This document shows positions 24,896 through 30,090 of a stretch of 30,119 bases of DNA, piece after piece (position 1 is the stretch's first letter; every line of letters starts with the position of its first letter). The DNA is from a virus. The notes under the pieces were generated by a model. It made no database searches. It was not told where the DNA came from and saw only the letters and a program-made list of their open reading frames with translations. Position numbers and translations under genes: made by a program. The stretch covers positions 1-30,119 of IMG/VR virus record IMGVR_UViG_3300025671_000338, one strand, 5' to 3'.

Positions 24896-26626
24896 ATGAA
24901 CACAGTAGAACTATTACAAAGCGATTTCAAACTGTTCCTACAGGCTCTCTGGAGTGAACTAGACTTACCTTCACCTACCCGTGCACAATACGCTATTGCT
25001 GACTACCTACAACACGGTCCAAAACGTTTACAAATCCAAGCCTTCCGAGGTGTGGGTAAGTCCTGGATTACCGGTGCTTTTGTTCTTTGGACTTTGTTTA
25101 ACGATGCTGAGAAAAAGATAATGATTATCTCTGCCTCTAAAGAACGGGCAGATAACATGTCAATCTTTCTACAAAAACTAATCATTGAGACACCTTGGTT
25201 AGCCCATATGAGACCTAAGTCTGATGACTCTCGTTGGTCCAGGGTGTCCTTTGATATTAATTGTAGCCCTCACCAAGCACCTTCTGTTAAATCAGTTGGT
25301 ATCACGGGTCAGCTTACGGGTAGCCGGGCTGACCTCATGATTCTTGATGACATTGAAGTTCCTGGTAACTCAATGACTGAATTAATGCGTGAAAAACTAC
25401 TTCAACTCTGTACAGAAGCTGAATCTATCCTTACTCCTAAACAGGATTCACGTATTATGTATCTGGGTACACCTCAGACAACCTTTACAATCTATCGTAA
25501 GCTAGCTGAGAGGTCCTACAAGCCCTTTGTTTGGACTGCTAGGTACCCTAGGGCCATTTCTAAATACGAAGGGCTTCTAGCGCCTCAGCTGGCTGAAGAT
25601 TTAGATAATGGTGCCGAACCTTGGGATGTTACTGATCCTGATCGTTTCGACAGCAATGACCTACTTGAACGTGAAGCTTCAATGGGTCGTAGCAACTTTA
25701 TGTTGCAGTTCATGTTAGATACGAGTCTTAGTGATGCAGAAAAATTCCCACTTAAAATGGCTGACCTTATTGTCACCTCTGTTAATCCTAGCTCTGCCCC
25801 TGAAGCCGTTGTATGGTGCTCCGATCCCCAAAATGTCATCAAAGACCTCCCAACTGTTGGTCTTCCTGGAGATTATTTCTACTCTCCAATGCAGCTCCAA
25901 GGAAACTGGGATCCCTACACAGAAACAATCTGCAGTGTTGACCCGTCGGGTCGTGGCTCGGATGAAACGGCAGCAGCTTTTATCTCCCAACGAAACGGTT
26001 TCTTGTACTTGCACGAGATGCGTGCTTACCAAGACGGATACTCAGACCAAACGCTTCTGGACATTCTAAAAGGATGTAAGAAGTATGGCGTTTCTAAACT
26101 TCTTATTGAAACTAACTTTGGTGATGGTATTGTTGCAGAACTTTTTCGTAAACACCTACAACAAACTAAACAATCCGTTGATATTGAAGAGGTGCGTGCC
26201 AACGTACGAAAAGAAGACAGAATCATTGATGCTTTAGAACCTGTTATGAATCAACATCGGTTGGTTATTAACCGTGATGTGATTGAATGGGATTTTAAAT
26301 CTAATTCAGATGCTGCACCAGAAGAACGACTCCTATACATGCTGTTCTATCAAATGAGTAGAATGTGTCGTGAAAAAGGTGCAGTTAGACACGACGACAG
26401 ATTAGACTGTCTTGCACAAGGTGTTAAGTATTACACAGATGCAATGGCAATCTCTGCCTATGAACAAATGAAAATTGATAGGCAACAAGATTGGCAAGAT
26501 ATGAACGAAGCGTGGCTTGATGATCCACAACAAGCAGCTAATCATATGGCATTTGGTATGTCCTTAGAACAACGAAAAAAGGCTAGAATGCTTAATGGTA
26601 AGAAGTCAGTCCCCACCTGGGTGTGA
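24896..26626 (+). CDS. Terminase large subunit, T7 gp19-like
   Basis: 576 residues (T7 gp19 is 586). The ATPase has a Walker A at 49-57 (AFRGVGKSW, K55) and a Walker B LMILDDIEV with D151-D152, followed by coupling motif-like LGTPQTTF. The C-terminal nuclease domain has acidic residues in SVDPSGRGSDETAAAF, IETNFGDG and HDDRLDCLAQG. It cuts concatemers and pumps DNA into the head. The start ATG is 3 nt after the 504-residue gene stop. The last codons lie inside a foldable element at 26616-26670, so the terL 3' end shares bases with an RNA structure or a phage promoter. Confidence 0.98.
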   Translation: MNTVELLQSDFKLFLQALWSELDLPSPTRAQYAIADYLQHGPKRLQIQAFRGVGKSWITGAFVLWTLFNDAEKKIMIISASKERADNMSIFLQKLIIETPWLAHMRPKSDDSRWSRVSFDINCSPHQAPSVKSVGITGQLTGSRADLMILDDIEVPGNSMTELMREKLLQLCTEAESILTPKQDSRIMYLGTPQTTFTIYRKLAERSYKPFVWTARYPRAISKYEGLLAPQLAEDLDNGAEPWDVTDPDRFDSNDLLEREASMGRSNFMLQFMLDTSLSDAEKFPLKMADLIVTSVNPSSAPEAVVWCSDPQNVIKDLPTVGLPGDYFYSPMQLQGNWDPYTETICSVDPSGRGSDETAAAFISQRNGFLYLHEMRAYQDGYSDQTLLDILKGCKKYGVSKLLIETNFGDGIVAELFRKHLQQTKQSVDIEEVRANVRKEDRIIDALEPVMNQHRLVINRDVIEWDFKSNSDAAPEERLLYMLFYQMSRMCREKGAVRHDDRLDCLAQGVKYYTDAMAISAYEQMKIDRQQDWQDMNEAWLDDPQQAANHMAFGMSLEQRKKARMLNGKKSVPTWV

Positions 26627-26670
26627 ACCCATCGGGTCCGTAGGACACGAACCCAGGCCCACACTGGGTT
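26616..26670 (+). ncRNA. Foldable RNA element or phage promoter on the terL stop codon
   Basis: CCTGGGT + GTG (26616-26625) pairs with CAC + ACCCAGG (26646-26657). Inside are ACCC-ATC-GGGT (26627-26637) and TCC-GTA-GGA (26637-26645). An alternative hairpin AACCCA/TGGGTT (26650-26655 with 26665-26670) would exclude the outer stem. The AACCCATCGGGTC core (26626-26638) matches 1660-1672 at 12 of 13 bases. Confidence 0.45.
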
Positions 26671-26692
26671 TAAGACCAATCCGACACTAAGA

Positions 26693-26763
26693 CAGCCGGA
26701 GGGAAGGGTGGACCCAATGGCTGGAGGGAGGAGTTCGAGACAAGCTCTCACTCCTCCTTTTAT
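26693..26763 (+). terminator. Hairpin plus Rho-independent terminator, end of the late operon
   Basis: First CAGCC/GGCTG (26693-26697 with 26719-26723) encloses GGGT-GG-ACCC (26706-26715). Then GGAGGAGT (26727-26734) pairs perfectly with ACTCCTCC (26750-26757), followed by TTTTATT. This is a strong intrinsic terminator about 100 bases after the terL stop. Confidence 0.85.
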
Positions 26764-26764
26764 T

Positions 26765-26865
26765 AATGTCCCCGGGAATGGACATTCTGTAAGGACTGGC
26801 TAAAGCCAAACGACACAAAATTTACTTCCACCTGACTCTCTACCTATGATACCGTTAATTTTGTG
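26765..26865 (+). other. Hairpin-rich gap between terL and thyX
   Basis: Perfect hairpin AATGTCC/GGACATT (26765-26771 with 26780-26786). Then a 9-bp inverted repeat CACAAAATT (26814-26822) with AATTTTGTG (26857-26865). I see no gene in this stretch. The second repeat flanks the leader of thyX and may be an operator or an mRNA fold. Confidence 0.6.
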
Positions 26866-26913
26866 AAACAAGCAATCTCTGATTGCGTTACTACTTATTA
26901 TACTGTTCATTCT

Positions 26914-27564
26914 ATGCACACCGCCACCCTCGTACACGTAACACCTGATGCTGAATCCTTGATTGCTTATATGGCACGGGTATCTAATCCAAATAATCAA
27001 GATAACCCCGAATCAGAAAGACTGATTAAATACCTAATTAAACATCGTCATTGGTCACCCTTTGAAATGGTTAATATGTGCGTACAAATTGAGACAACCC
27101 GAAGTGTTGCTGCTCAAATCTTACGTCATAGATCATTCTCCTTTCAAGAATTTAGTCAAAGGTACGCACAGGTGACGGAACCAGCCGCTATCCCACACCT
27201 TAGAAGGCAAGACCTAAAGAATAGACAGAATAGTACTGATGATTTACCAATTAATACAATAAAAGAGTTTAATGTAAAGATTAATAGCTTATTTGACCTT
27301 AGTGAAGCACTATATGAAGAAATGTTGATGGCTGGTGTAGCAAAAGAGTGCGCAAGAGACATCTTACCACTTGCTAGCCCTACTAAACTCTATATGAACG
27401 GTACTCTTCGCTCTTGGTTGCATTATACTGACCTAAGATGCTCCAAAAGTGCGGACGGTACGCCCACCGGTACGCAGTTAGAACATAAACAAATCGCAGA
27501 TCAAGTGAAAAGTTTGATTAAACAGGAGTTTCCTACCGTTTATGCTGCTATGTTCCTTTGTTGA
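26914..27564 (+). CDS. thyX: Flavin-dependent thymidylate synthase ThyX
   Basis: 216 residues from ATG 26914 (MHTATLVHVTPDAESLIAYM), the usual ThyX beginning; the frame is also open upstream to a GTG at 26863, which I reject. The diagnostic ThyX motif RHRxxSxxxxSxRY is complete at residues 71-84 (RHRSFSFQEFSQRY). LRSWLHYTDLRC and the EHKQIA helix near the C-terminus also fit. It converts dUMP to dTMP using FAD and methylene-tetrahydrofolate and would supply dTMP for phage DNA synthesis. Lying behind the late terminator and before a palindrome-rich gap, it is probably expressed from its own promoter or by read-through; no convincing promoter was found. Confidence 0.97.
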   Translation: MHTATLVHVTPDAESLIAYMARVSNPNNQDNPESERLIKYLIKHRHWSPFEMVNMCVQIETTRSVAAQILRHRSFSFQEFSQRYAQVTEPAAIPHLRRQDLKNRQNSTDDLPINTIKEFNVKINSLFDLSEALYEEMLMAGVAKECARDILPLASPTKLYMNGTLRSWLHYTDLRCSKSADGTPTGTQLEHKQIADQVKSLIKQEFPTVYAAMFLC

Positions 27565-27568
27565 TCAT

Positions 27569-27608
27569 GGGCTAACCTGGGTGAAAAATGGTAAAAATTT
27601 GTTAGCCC
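27569..27608 (+). other. Inverted repeat after thyX
   Basis: GGGCTAAC (27569-27576) pairs perfectly with GTTAGCCC (27601-27608), with a 24-nt loop. It lies 4 bases after the thyX stop. It could protect or end the thyX message. Confidence 0.55.
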
Positions 27609-27629
27609 TATCTGCTAATAAGAATTACA

Positions 27630-27659
27630 AATAAATCCCCCCTAGGGGGTCTATTTATT
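27630..27659. terminator. Strong symmetric hairpin, probable bidirectional terminator
   Basis: AATAAAT (27630-27636) pairs with ATTTATT (27653-27659) around CCCCC-TA-GGGGG (27638-27649). A and T flanks on both sides allow termination in either direction. A further ATTACAAAT/ATTTGTAAT pair (27624-27632 with 27678-27686) encloses it. Confidence 0.65.
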
Positions 27660-27716
27660 CCTATGTAATCATGATTGATTTGTAATAAGAATAGCCCGCT
27701 CGCTATGCCTCGTTCG

Positions 27717-27867
27717 TTAACACTCACTCGGCTCCGCTCGCTTAATCGGATTTTATCCGATCATCCTGTCATTTCTGATCGTTTTTACAGTGATTGCCCT
27801 ATGTAAATATTTATTACACGAGATGATTAGGGGAGCGAGCGCGTAGCGCGAGCGGCATAAGTGTTAA
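27717..27867. repeat. Large imperfect inverted repeat in the late-early gap
   Basis: TTAACACT (27717-27724) pairs with AGTGTTAA (27860-27867). CGCTCGCTTAATC (27735-27747) pairs with GATTA-GGGG-AGCGAGCG (27825-27841) apart from a G4 bulge. The span contains ATCGGAT-TTT-ATCCGAT just after the left arm and GCGCGTAGCGCG in the right arm. It is GC-rich against AT-rich flanks. There is no gene from 27565 to 28064. A cruciform, a concatemer or terminus-related site, an origin, or a noncoding RNA are candidates. Confidence 0.6.
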
Positions 27868-27908
27868 ATAGGGGCGACACAGTTGGTAATAGATAGCGGA
27901 GCTATTCC

Positions 27909-27928
27909 TTATTGAGAACGATTCTCAA
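27909..27928. promoter_or_regulatory. Fur-box-like palindrome before the early genes
   Basis: TTATTGAGAACGATTCTCAA contains the inverted repeat TTGAGAA-CGA-TTCTCAA (27912-27928). It is 17 of 20 identical to 3464-3483 and has the 7-1-7 layout of Fur-family operators with one deviation. It lies 80 bases upstream of the -35 of the first early promoter, further than usual for direct repression. Confidence 0.4.
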
Positions 27929-28007
27929 AACATCTGTTTGCCCATATTAGCACATCTTATGCATTATTACCCATTGATGAGTATATTGAGATTGGTGTAA
28001 TCAGGGG

Positions 28008-28036
28008 TTGACTTATAGCGTGTTTGGTGCTATGCT
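28008..28036 (+). promoter_or_regulatory. Sigma70-type promoter, first early gene
   Basis: TTGACT (28008-28013), 17-nt spacer, TATGCT (28031-28036), with TG-C before the -10 (extended -10). It drives the 49-codon gene at 28065, which has its own AAAGGAG ribosome site at 28053-28059. No GTG-N8-CAC site is present here, unlike the next two promoters. Confidence 0.82.
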
Positions 28037-28064
28037 TACAGCATCGACAATCAAAGGAGTGATT

Positions 28065-28214
28065 ATGTTTCATGTATTTATGTTAGACAGTGAGGGCAAT
28101 CCTAAACTGTTAGAGGTATGTATTGATGAGGAAAGAGCTGATGCAGCGGTAGATTTGTGGAGTGAAATGTATCCACACGCTTTGGTTGATTATGTTTACA
28201 AAGACACCAACTGA
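28065..28214 (+). CDS. Small acidic early protein (49 aa)
   Basis: I use ATG 28065 because AAAGGAG (28053-28059) sits 5 nt before it and a promoter with its -10 at 28031-28036 leaves a 5' leader of about 22 bases. The upstream in-frame start at 28008 lies inside the promoter and is rejected. The product (MFHVFMLDSEGNPKLLEVCI, then ERADAAVDLWSEMYP) is acidic, with one Cys. Small acidic early proteins of T7-like phages often inhibit host enzymes, but I recognise no family. It overlaps the next gene by one base (TGATG). Confidence 0.8.
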   Translation: MFHVFMLDSEGNPKLLEVCIDEERADAAVDLWSEMYPHALVDYVYKDTN

Positions 28215-28399
28215 TGACAACATCCCAACGTGTTAAACTCAAAGAAGTCACATTCACGCGCAACAGTAAACCTATGCGTACGTTGATGTGGTGTGATCGT
28301 GTGCCAAAGGGTAAGCGTAACAAACCTGCTAAGATCAATGGCATTCAGCATCATGAAATCAGCAGCAGCGTAGAGCATGTGTACTATCAGCCACTCTAA
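28214..28399 (+). CDS. Small basic early protein (61 aa)
   Basis: TGATG junction with the previous gene, so translation is likely coupled. The 61-residue product is basic (VKLKEVTFTRNSKPMRTLMW, then VPKGKRNKPAKINGIQHHE) with a His pair and a beta-prone start; no zinc site is obvious. It may bind nucleic acid. The codons for residues 12-15 contain the sequence TCACATTCAC (28248-28257), which recurs before downstream genes. The family is unknown. Confidence 0.75.
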   Translation: MTTSQRVKLKEVTFTRNSKPMRTLMWCDRVPKGKRNKPAKINGIQHHEISSSVEHVYYQPL

Positions 28400-28429
28400 T
28401 GAGTCAGATAAGCAGCACTGATGGAAACT

Positions 28430-28478
28430 GTGATCTGGATCACTTGACTTTTGCCTCAACCTGTGCCATACTAAGAGC
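28430..28478 (+). promoter_or_regulatory. Early promoter cassette 1 with CRP-like site and predicted leaderless start
   Basis: GTGATCTGGATCAC (28430-28443) matches TGTGA-N6-TCAC(A) (CRP family; TGTGATCTGGATCACT). It abuts the -35 TTGACT (28444-28449), then a 17-nt spacer with TGC, CATACT (28467-28472), AAGAGC, and ATG at 28479. Expected transcription starts about 6-7 bases after the -10, on the ATG. The site centre is 42.5 bases before the ATG, or 41.5 if transcription starts one base earlier. The spacing equals that of cassette 2. Confidence 0.75.
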
Positions 28479-28736
28479 ATGAACAAAACAACTCAATTCG
28501 CTACTAACTATCCTATGACTTTTCGTTACGCTATTTCTGTGCTTGAAGAACAATATGATGCCATTTATCGTGGTATCAAAACTGTTGATGAGATGTGCTC
28601 AACTCTGACTGATTACATGTCTTGGGAGAATGAACCACTCGACAAAGTTTATCACCAATTCGAGACTAAAGTTGGTGCCAATACTATTGTCGCTGATGAT
28701 GACATTCTGCAACTAGCTAACCACTATGCCAGCTGA
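28479..28736 (+). CDS. Acidic early protein (85 aa)
   Basis: 85 residues, acidic, starting MNKTTQFATNYPMTFRYAIS, with one Cys (DEMCSTL), and helical and beta mixed. There is no Shine-Dalgarno sequence: the ATG is separated from the -10 box by only AAGAGC, so the mRNA probably starts at the ATG and is leaderless. The family is not recognised. It lies in a run of small genes between the late-operon end and an ArdA-like gene. The early, host-directed role is inference from position, size and its own promoter. Confidence 0.85.
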   Translation: MNKTTQFATNYPMTFRYAISVLEEQYDAIYRGIKTVDEMCSTLTDYMSWENEPLDKVYHQFETKVGANTIVADDDILQLANHYAS

Positions 28737-28740
28737 CAAG

Positions 28741-28789
28741 GTGCACACTACCACTTGACTTTCACCTGATTTTCTGCCATACTAAGAGC
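28741..28789 (+). promoter_or_regulatory. Early promoter cassette 2, copy of cassette 1
   Basis: GTG (28741-28743) N8 CAC (28752-28754), TTGACT (28755-28760), 17-nt spacer with TGC, CATACT (28778-28783), AAGAGC, ATG at 28790. Distance from GTG to ATG is 49 in both cassettes. The CRP-like half-sites are weaker here because the inner bases differ. About 20 bases around the -10 and start codon are shared with cassette 1. Confidence 0.72.
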
Positions 28790-29011
28790 ATGACACAAAC
28801 ACAGTACACACGACAACAACTCATCGACGCACTTACTCACGAGTATGACTATCTTTGCCACGATGATCCTTATGATCCCGAAGATCCTTATGATATGACA
28901 GTTCCTGAATATGTAGAGTATCTCAGCTCATTATCTATTGAGCAACTTATCGACGAGACATCAACCGGTGACGGTTACACTCTCGATGAGTATATGTTCA
29001 ACCACAATTGA
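28790..29011 (+). CDS. Very acidic early protein (73 aa)
   Basis: 73 residues with many Asp/Glu (HDDPYDPEDPYDMTVPEYVE), a DNA-mimic-like composition; ends LDEYMFNHN. It starts at the ATG of promoter cassette 2 with no ribosome site, so again leaderless by prediction. Acidic early proteins of T7-like phages (for example Ocr, gp0.3) block host restriction by imitating DNA charge, but this one shows no sequence similarity I can claim. The function is unknown. Confidence 0.8.
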   Translation: MTQTQYTRQQLIDALTHEYDYLCHDDPYDPEDPYDMTVPEYVEYLSSLSIEQLIDETSTGDGYTLDEYMFNHN

Positions 29012-29021
29012 TATCTACACT

Positions 29022-29058
29022 GAGACATTCATGTCTCTCTGTAGGTTTCATACCTACA
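29022..29058 (+). other. Two adjacent perfect hairpins in an early-gene gap
   Basis: GAGACAT-TC-ATGTCTC (29022-29037) and TGTAGGT-TTCAT-ACCTACA (29040-29058), 7 bp each. A T-rich but weak tail follows. They may end the acidic-gene message or mark an RNase site before the KTSC gene at 29088. No other gene lies in the gap 29012-29087. Confidence 0.6.
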
Positions 29059-29072
29059 CTTTATCCACCTTA

Positions 29073-29087
29073 TTTTCACATTCACAA
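29073..29087 (+). promoter_or_regulatory. CACATTCAC leader motif, copy before KTSC gene 1
   Basis: TTTTCACATTCACAA lies directly before ATG 29088, where no Shine-Dalgarno sequence is present. Related copies are at 29338-29351, 29621-29636 and 30060-30070, all upstream of gene starts, and one inside the gene at 28248-28257. Confidence 0.55.
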
Positions 29088-29330
29088 ATGTTCATCAAAC
29101 GTACTTCTGCTGCTATTCACTGCATCAGCACCGACTTTCTCAACGGTGTAGTTGATGTTATGTTTAGCAACGGTAGTGTTTATCGTTATTCCAATGTGTC
29201 TCGTCGTGCTATTGCTAACCTGCAATTGCAGCGTAACATGTCACTTGGTTTCTGGGTTAACAACAACTTGCTTGGTAACAAGCGTGTCAAGTCAACTCAA
29301 ACCTATGGTGCAATCCCTGCGATTGCTTGA
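29088..29330 (+). CDS. KTSC-domain-like small protein 1 (80 aa)
   Basis: I use ATG 29088, directly after the leader motif. The longer frame to 28938 overlaps the previous gene and is rejected. The product (MFIKRTSAAIHCISTDF...) has the KTSC pattern: a beta stretch with V-V-D-V-M-F-S-N-G-S-V-Y-R-Y-S-N-V, then a helix (RRAIANLQL) and S-L-G-F-W-V-N-N. KTSC is a small widespread domain of uncertain biochemical role, often in phages and mobile elements. It is followed by a second, similar gene. I treat the fold as likely but not proven. Confidence 0.85.
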   Translation: MFIKRTSAAIHCISTDFLNGVVDVMFSNGSVYRYSNVSRRAIANLQLQRNMSLGFWVNNNLLGNKRVKSTQTYGAIPAIA

Positions 29331-29337
29331 TAACTAG

Positions 29338-29351
29338 TTTCACATTCACAC
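29338..29351 (+). promoter_or_regulatory. CACATTCAC leader motif, copy before KTSC gene 2
   Basis: TTTCACATTCACAC, 23 bases before ATG 29375. No Shine-Dalgarno sequence is seen in between, only a pyrimidine-rich stretch. Confidence 0.5.
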
Positions 29352-29374
29352 ACTTTTTTCTACCCATTTTCATC

Positions 29375-29599
29375 ATGTTCTTTAAGCCTAACACCATCAA
29401 TTCTTCTATCGTTCGTAACATCTTGTTGAATCCTTCTACCAATCAAGTGATTGTTCAGTTCAAGAATAACAGCAAGACTTATCTCTATGACAACGTAAGT
29501 GTTGATGCAATTACTGATGTTTTCTTTGGTGAGATTGAGTCGTTTGGTAAGTTTGTCAATGCATATTGCAAACCCAATATGACAACCGTTGTCGGCTGA
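29375..29599 (+). CDS. KTSC-domain-like small protein 2 (74 aa), paralogue
   Basis: Start chosen at ATG 29375; the frame is open 16 codons upstream, but that part is pyrimidine-rich leader. The product begins MFFKPNTINSSIVRNILLNP and has the same layout as its neighbour: a beta core QVIVQFKNNSKTYLYDNVS, then VDAITDVFF, E-I-E-S-F-G-K-F-V-N. The two genes probably arose by tandem duplication and then diverged strongly. It may work as a pair with KTSC gene 1 or replace it. Biochemical role unknown. Confidence 0.82.
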   Translation: MFFKPNTINSSIVRNILLNPSTNQVIVQFKNNSKTYLYDNVSVDAITDVFFGEIESFGKFVNAYCKPNMTTVVG

Positions 29600-29620
29600 A
29601 TTTTTGTCACTTATTAAACA

Positions 29621-29636
29621 ACACATTCACAACACT
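29621..29636 (+). promoter_or_regulatory. CACATTCAC leader motif, copy before the ArdA-like gene
   Basis: ACACATTCACAACACT lies immediately before ATG 29637, again without a Shine-Dalgarno sequence. Confidence 0.5.
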
Positions 29637-29981
29637 ATGCTTCTTGCTCCTTCCATGTCTGACTATCAACAACGCGTGTCTGAGTTGTTTGATACTATTG
29701 ATCCTGATCGTATCGAGCACTTTATCAACGAGCTCGAAGGTTGGGGTATCGATAGTGAAGAGCAACTCGACGATGCTTACTATGGTTGTTATCCATCAAC
29801 TGACGGATTTGTCGAGGATTTGTGTGAAGATTGCTATGCAGATGTGATTCGTTCGATGCCTACATTCATGCAAACTGCACTCGATTATGAACTCATGTGG
29901 CATCAATCCTTCCAGCATGATTTCTTTACTATTTACGATCGTGATTCTGGTGATTACTATTTCTTCAATCGTAACTTCTGA
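29637..29981 (+). CDS. ArdA-like antirestriction protein candidate (114 aa)
   Basis: 114 residues from ATG 29637; an upstream TTG (29589) and an internal ATG (29655) are alternative starts. It is strongly acidic. The C-terminal half shows a pattern like ArdA ends: EEQLDDAYYGCYPSTDGFVE, D-x-x-x-D, a P-x-F-M-Q-x-A-L-D-Y-E-L segment and FFTIYDRDSGDYYFF. ArdA-type proteins mimic bent DNA and inhibit type I restriction enzymes. The match is by eye and covers only the C-terminal part of classical ArdA, which is about 165 residues. It could be an unrelated acidic early protein. It is followed by a terminator. Confidence 0.8.
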   Translation: MLLAPSMSDYQQRVSELFDTIDPDRIEHFINELEGWGIDSEEQLDDAYYGCYPSTDGFVEDLCEDCYADVIRSMPTFMQTALDYELMWHQSFQHDFFTIYDRDSGDYYFFNRNF

Positions 29982-30008
29982 TCATTAGTTATTAGCTACA
30001 ATTACAAT

Positions 30009-30046
30009 CCGTCGCTATTAACAACATTTAGCGGCGGTATTTTTTT
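30009..30046 (+). terminator. Rho-independent terminator after the ArdA-like gene
   Basis: CCGTCGCTA (30009-30017) pairs with TAGCGGCGG (30029-30037) with one G-T wobble and an 11-nt loop, followed by TATTTTTTT. It ends the KTSC/ArdA-like transcript. Confidence 0.88.
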
Positions 30047-30059
30047 GTGACTCACAGTC

Positions 30060-30070
30060 ATCACATTCAT
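30060..30070 (+). promoter_or_regulatory. CACATTCAT leader motif, copy before the last gene
   Basis: ATCACATTCAT, 20 bases upstream of the start at 30091. Here a Shine-Dalgarno-like AAGGACG (30074-30080) also follows. Confidence 0.45.
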
Positions 30071-30090
30071 CCCAAGGACGCAGAATCAAA

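Noticed and set aside
26863-26913. Upstream GTG start for thyX
   Set aside because: It would add 17 residues without similarity to ThyX starts, and lies inside the AATTTTGTG inverted repeat arm. The ATG at 26914 gives the normal ThyX N-terminus.
28430-28792. CRISPR-like repeats
   Set aside because: Only two copies, each followed by a coding start; they are promoter cassettes, not a repeat-spacer array. No CRISPR array was seen elsewhere.
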